Shown here: positions 20,579 to 23,259 of the stretch, piece by piece
How the letters are laid out: every line of letters starts with the position of its first letter
Position numbering within the stretch: the stretch's first letter is position 1
DNA from: a virus
Strand: one strand, 5' to 3'
Length of the DNA: 23,259 nt
IMG/VR virus record: IMGVR_UViG_3300029448_000465
Location: 1 to 23,259 of that record
Translations under genes and position numbers: made by a program
Notes under the pieces: model-generated
Told to the model about the DNA's origin: nothing
What the model saw: the letters and a program-made list of their open reading frames with translations, nothing else
Database searches by the model: none

Positions 20579-21384
20579 TGAAACGATTAATATATCAAGT
20601 TTACGTAGGTCAAGAATCTAATTTATATAATCATTGCATACAATCAGTTTATGATTATTGTAAAAAATATAACATAGACCATTATGTCCAAAAAGATCCT
20701 AAACTTAAAATTTTACCAGATCCTAAAACAACTAATCGTAGTCAAGGTGCAATTCGTTTAGGCTATTTACCTATATATGAAAAAGAAAATGCGTTTGAAT
20801 GGTTTGAAGAATACGATCAAATTGCTATTGTTGATTCTGACATTTATATAAAATCCACCGCACCAAATATATTTAATGACTTAGATCCTACTGTTGATTT
20901 TGCTGGTGTTATTGAAAGAGAAATGCCATTGACTTCGGAGTACACACACAAAATTATACATTATTCTCGTTCGCAGTATGAACAACTTTCTAATGTAGAT
21001 TTCGCGCCAAATAAATACGGATATGAATTTTATAATATGGGATTAATGGTAATGAATAAATCTATTACTAAATATATTAACGGCACACCAAAAGAATTTA
21101 TTCAACAACCAGAGTTTAAACGATTTGTAGATGGTCTTGGTGCATGGAAATGGTCAACAGACCAAACACTTTTAAATTATTGGGTAAGAAATTCTGGTAT
21201 GAAACAACAACATTTATCTTGGAAATGGAATGCTTTATTTAAAGGTATTCGAGATGATTGGTTACCTAAAGCACATTTTATACATTTCTTTTTAAAGGAT
21301 AAACTTCCAGCACGAGGAGAAAATGTAAATCTTCTTATGCAAGAACTTGATGGTAACACGAAAATGGAGCATAAACATATATGA
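20578..21384 (+). CDS. GT-A glycosyltransferase-like protein
   Basis: A 268-residue protein. It opens MKRLIYQVYVGQ, typical of the first beta strand. The nucleotide-sugar-binding DXD motif is DSD at residues 86-88 (IAIVDSDIYI). YEFYNMGLMVMNKS near 149-162 resembles the N-x-G-V-x-x-x-N region of GT8-like transferases. STDQTLLNYW near 193-202 carries a conserved Asp-Gln, and the C-terminal HFIHFFLKDKLP resembles a second metal site. The sugar and acceptor are unknown. It is translationally joined to the next gene by an ATGA overlap, and together they suggest sugar modification of virion protein, DNA or host envelope. Confidence 0.7.
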   Translation: MKRLIYQVYVGQESNLYNHCIQSVYDYCKKYNIDHYVQKDPKLKILPDPKTTNRSQGAIRLGYLPIYEKENAFEWFEEYDQIAIVDSDIYIKSTAPNIFNDLDPTVDFAGVIEREMPLTSEYTHKIIHYSRSQYEQLSNVDFAPNKYGYEFYNMGLMVMNKSITKYINGTPKEFIQQPEFKRFVDGLGAWKWSTDQTLLNYWVRNSGMKQQHLSWKWNALFKGIRDDWLPKAHFIHFFLKDKLPARGENVNLLMQELDGNTKMEHKHI

Positions 21385-22736
21385 TTAAATTAGTTTTATT
21401 TGATTTAGACGGTGTTTTAATTAATTCAAAGAAAATTCATTTTGATGCAATGAATGTTGCATTACCTTCTAAATATAAAATTACTTATGAAGAGCATCTT
21501 AATCTATATGATGGTTTAAAAACAATTGAAAAACTAGAAATGTTAACTAAAGAAAAAGGATTCCCTTTATCTGAACACAAATATGTATATGATGCAAAAC
21601 AACAAGAAACGATGAATCTTTTATCTGATTTAAAACCAAATGAAGATATAGTTGAATTATTTTATACTTTAAATAAATTAGGTTATAAAATTGGTGTGTG
21701 TTCCAATTCAATTCGTAGAACAGTGTTAACTACATTAGCTCAAACACAATTAATAAAATATTGTTCTGTTATTATGTCTAATGAAGATGTAAAAAATGGT
21801 AAACCACATCCTGAGATGTATTGGAAAGCAATGTCTGTATTAGGTTATTTACCTGAAGAAACTATTATTATAGAAGATTCACCGCCAGGTTTATTGGCTG
21901 CAGAAAGATCAAAAGCAAATTATATTAGAGTTAAAGACCCATCCGAGGTTAATGTAAATATTTTAGACAAAATTAAAGGAGAAATAAAAGTGAGTAAATG
22001 GCAAGACGATAAATTAAATGTACTGATACCAATGGCAGGTGCTGGTTCAAGATTTGAAAAAGCAGGATATACTTTTCCTAAACCATTAATTCCAGTAAAT
22101 GGCAAACCCATGATACAAGTTGTTGTTGATAATCTTGGCGTAGATGCTAACTTTCATTTTGTAGTTCAAAAATCTCATCGAGAAAAATATAATTTAAATA
22201 CGATGTTAAATTTAATTGCACCTAGTTGTAAAGTTATTGAAGTAGATGGTATTACAGAAGGTGCAGCATGTACAGCATTATTAGCTAAAGAGTTTATTAA
22301 TAATGAACAACCATTGTTATTTGCAAACAGTGATCAGTTTTGTGAATGGAGTCCAGTCGATTTTATGTATAATATGCAAGAAAAAAATTGTGATGGTGGT
22401 ATTGTAACATTTGAGAATACACATCCTAAATGGTCTTATGCTCGTATTGACGAAAACGGTTTAGTAACAGAAGTACAAGAAAAAAATCCAATATCTAAAG
22501 ATGCAACAGTTGGATATTACTATTGGAAACACGGATCAGATTTTGTTAAGTATGCAGAACAAATGATTGAAAGAGATATTAGAGTCAATAACGAGTTTTA
22601 TGTTTGTCCTGTGTTTAATCAGGCTATCGAAGATGGTAAATCAGTTAGAGCATTTCGTGCTGAAGGTATGTGGGGATTAGGCACACCAGAAGACTTAGAA
22701 TATTTTATTGCTAATTATAGTAAGGAAAAAAAATAA
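21381..22736 (+). CDS. HAD phosphatase-nucleotidyltransferase fusion
   Basis: A 451-residue two-domain protein. Residues 1-200 are a HAD-superfamily phosphatase with DLDGV (Asp8, Asp10), SNS near 108-110, the Lys of NGKPHPEMYW at 139-148, and IIEDSPPG at 163-170. Residues about 210-451 are a sugar-1-phosphate nucleotidyltransferase: LIPMAGAGSRF near 215-225 (nucleotide-binding G-rich loop), KPLIPVNGKPM at 234-244, and FANSDQF near 314-320. Such a pair would dephosphorylate a sugar phosphate and then activate a sugar-1-phosphate as an NDP-sugar. Substrates are unknown. At the junction AAAGGAG precedes an in-frame GTG (21990), so the second domain could also be made alone. It starts overlapping the glycosyltransferase. 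Confidence 0.8.
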   Translation: MIKLVLFDLDGVLINSKKIHFDAMNVALPSKYKITYEEHLNLYDGLKTIEKLEMLTKEKGFPLSEHKYVYDAKQQETMNLLSDLKPNEDIVELFYTLNKLGYKIGVCSNSIRRTVLTTLAQTQLIKYCSVIMSNEDVKNGKPHPEMYWKAMSVLGYLPEETIIIEDSPPGLLAAERSKANYIRVKDPSEVNVNILDKIKGEIKVSKWQDDKLNVLIPMAGAGSRFEKAGYTFPKPLIPVNGKPMIQVVVDNLGVDANFHFVVQKSHREKYNLNTMLNLIAPSCKVIEVDGITEGAACTALLAKEFINNEQPLLFANSDQFCEWSPVDFMYNMQEKNCDGGIVTFENTHPKWSYARIDENGLVTEVQEKNPISKDATVGYYYWKHGSDFVKYAEQMIERDIRVNNEFYVCPVFNQAIEDGKSVRAFRAEGMWGLGTPEDLEYFIANYSKEKK

Positions 22737-23259
22737 TGTGGAAAGTGCCAAATAAGTGGGTTTTACCAAAAAATGAATATTTTTATGAAAAACACCTAGA
22801 AATATTTGAACATACAATAAATGAATATAATTATGTTACGCCTCATCTTACTGAGCAACGTACTGCAATAGACATTGGTGCACATATAGGTTCAACAACT
22901 GTAAGATATGCTAAAGATTTTAAAAAAGTAGTAGCAATAGAACCAGTATACATAAATGAATTATCTGAAAATACAAAACACTTAGATAATGTTCAATATA
23001 TTAATCATGCGCTTAGTGATGTAGAAAGTCAAGTTGAAATGGTAAGAAAAAATGATAATTCTGGAATGACACTGGTAATGACAGAAGAAACTCGCGATTA
23101 TATTAATTCAAGAAGTTGGTGGGTAAATCAAGGGAAAGTTTCGACAAAAACTCTTGACTCATATAATATTGAACAAGTTGATTTTATAAAAATAGATACA
23201 GAGAATTATGTACTACCAATATTAAAAGGTGCAATAGAAACATTAAAAAATAATAATCC
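22736..23259 (+). CDS. FkbM-family methyltransferase, 3' truncated
   Basis: The ATG overlaps the previous stop (TAATG) and the frame stays open to the window end (174 complete codons). AIDIGAHIGSTTVRYAKDF near residues 44-62 is the SAM-binding motif I, and KKVVAIEPV follows with the acidic residue that binds the SAM ribose. KTLDSY near 138-143 then DFIKIDTENYVLPILKGA near 149-166 is the FkbM hallmark. Members methylate oxygen or nitrogen of sugars or small molecules. In context with the glycosyltransferase and nucleotidyltransferase it likely decorates a sugar. The C-terminal part lies outside the window. Confidence 0.8.
   Translation, partial: MWKVPNKWVLPKNEYFYEKHLEIFEHTINEYNYVTPHLTEQRTAIDIGAHIGSTTVRYAKDFKKVVAIEPVYINELSENTKHLDNVQYINHALSDVESQVEMVRKNDNSGMTLVMTEETRDYINSRSWWVNQGKVSTKTLDSYNIEQVDFIKIDTENYVLPILKGAIETLKNNN

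Noticed and set aside
1-23259. CRISPR array, insertion sequence or integrase/attachment site
   Set aside because: No regularly spaced direct repeats, transposase motifs or integrase were seen; the gene layout is continuous phage sequence.

Overview
The window reads as part of the genome of an AT-rich, T4-like marine myovirus. The replication core is unmistakable: sliding clamp (gp45), both clamp-loader subunits (gp44, gp62), RegA translational repressor, family B DNA polymerase (gp43) and T4-type RNase H. Typical marine T4-like accessory genes accompany it: a CobS-like AAA+ ATPase, Hsp20, 2OG-Fe(II) oxygenases and a MazG-like pyrophosphatase. All genes lie on the + strand, most overlap or abut, and both window ends cut a gene. 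Two promoter classes are visible. The first is sigma-70-like, TTTAC(A/T)-17 or 18 nt-TATAAT, often with the extended form TTTGGTATAAT. The second is the T4 late element TATAAATA. The host cannot be fixed from sequence. A PEP-CTERM sorting signal and an outer-membrane barrel point to a Gram-negative host, possibly one with an exosortase.

Layout. 1-3162: truncated GIY-YIG-like nuclease, RNase H, 2OG oxygenase and two conserved phage proteins. 3154-6756: a late-expressed block. A late promoter drives a glutamine riboswitch ahead of a 56-residue YRG peptide. A second late promoter sits in the loop of an RBS-sequestering hairpin and serves an acidic protein, a small membrane protein, a PEP-CTERM surface protein and an outer-membrane barrel. 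6761-7135: FmdB-like zinc ribbon and a basic peptide. 7167-10671: VWA/HEXXH protein plus CobS-like ATPase, ending in a strong terminator. 10686-14557: clamp, zinc ribbon, conserved protein, clamp loader with two membrane proteins inserted between its subunits, RegA and Hsp20. 14542-14840: an apparently structured RNA of about 260 nt with its own promoter, a boxA-like element and a terminator. 14841-18265: 2OG oxygenase, DNA polymerase and a PQ-loop (SemiSWEET-like) protein. 18249-20578: SAP/HeH-like protein, MazG-like protein, two tiny membrane proteins, primase-like protein and ParB-like protein. 20578-23259: sugar or surface modification genes (glycosyltransferase, HAD-nucleotidyltransferase fusion, FkbM-type methyltransferase, cut by the window end).

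How it works together. Early sigma-70-like promoters drive replication and metal-chelatase-like genes; several of these transcripts appear leaderless. TATAAATA promoters switch on the envelope/surface block, the zinc ribbon and Hsp20. RNA-level control is unusually dense: a glutamine aptamer, an RBS-masking hairpin bypassed by an internal late promoter, the RegA repressor, and the unexplained boxA-bearing RNA, which is the best candidate for something undescribed.
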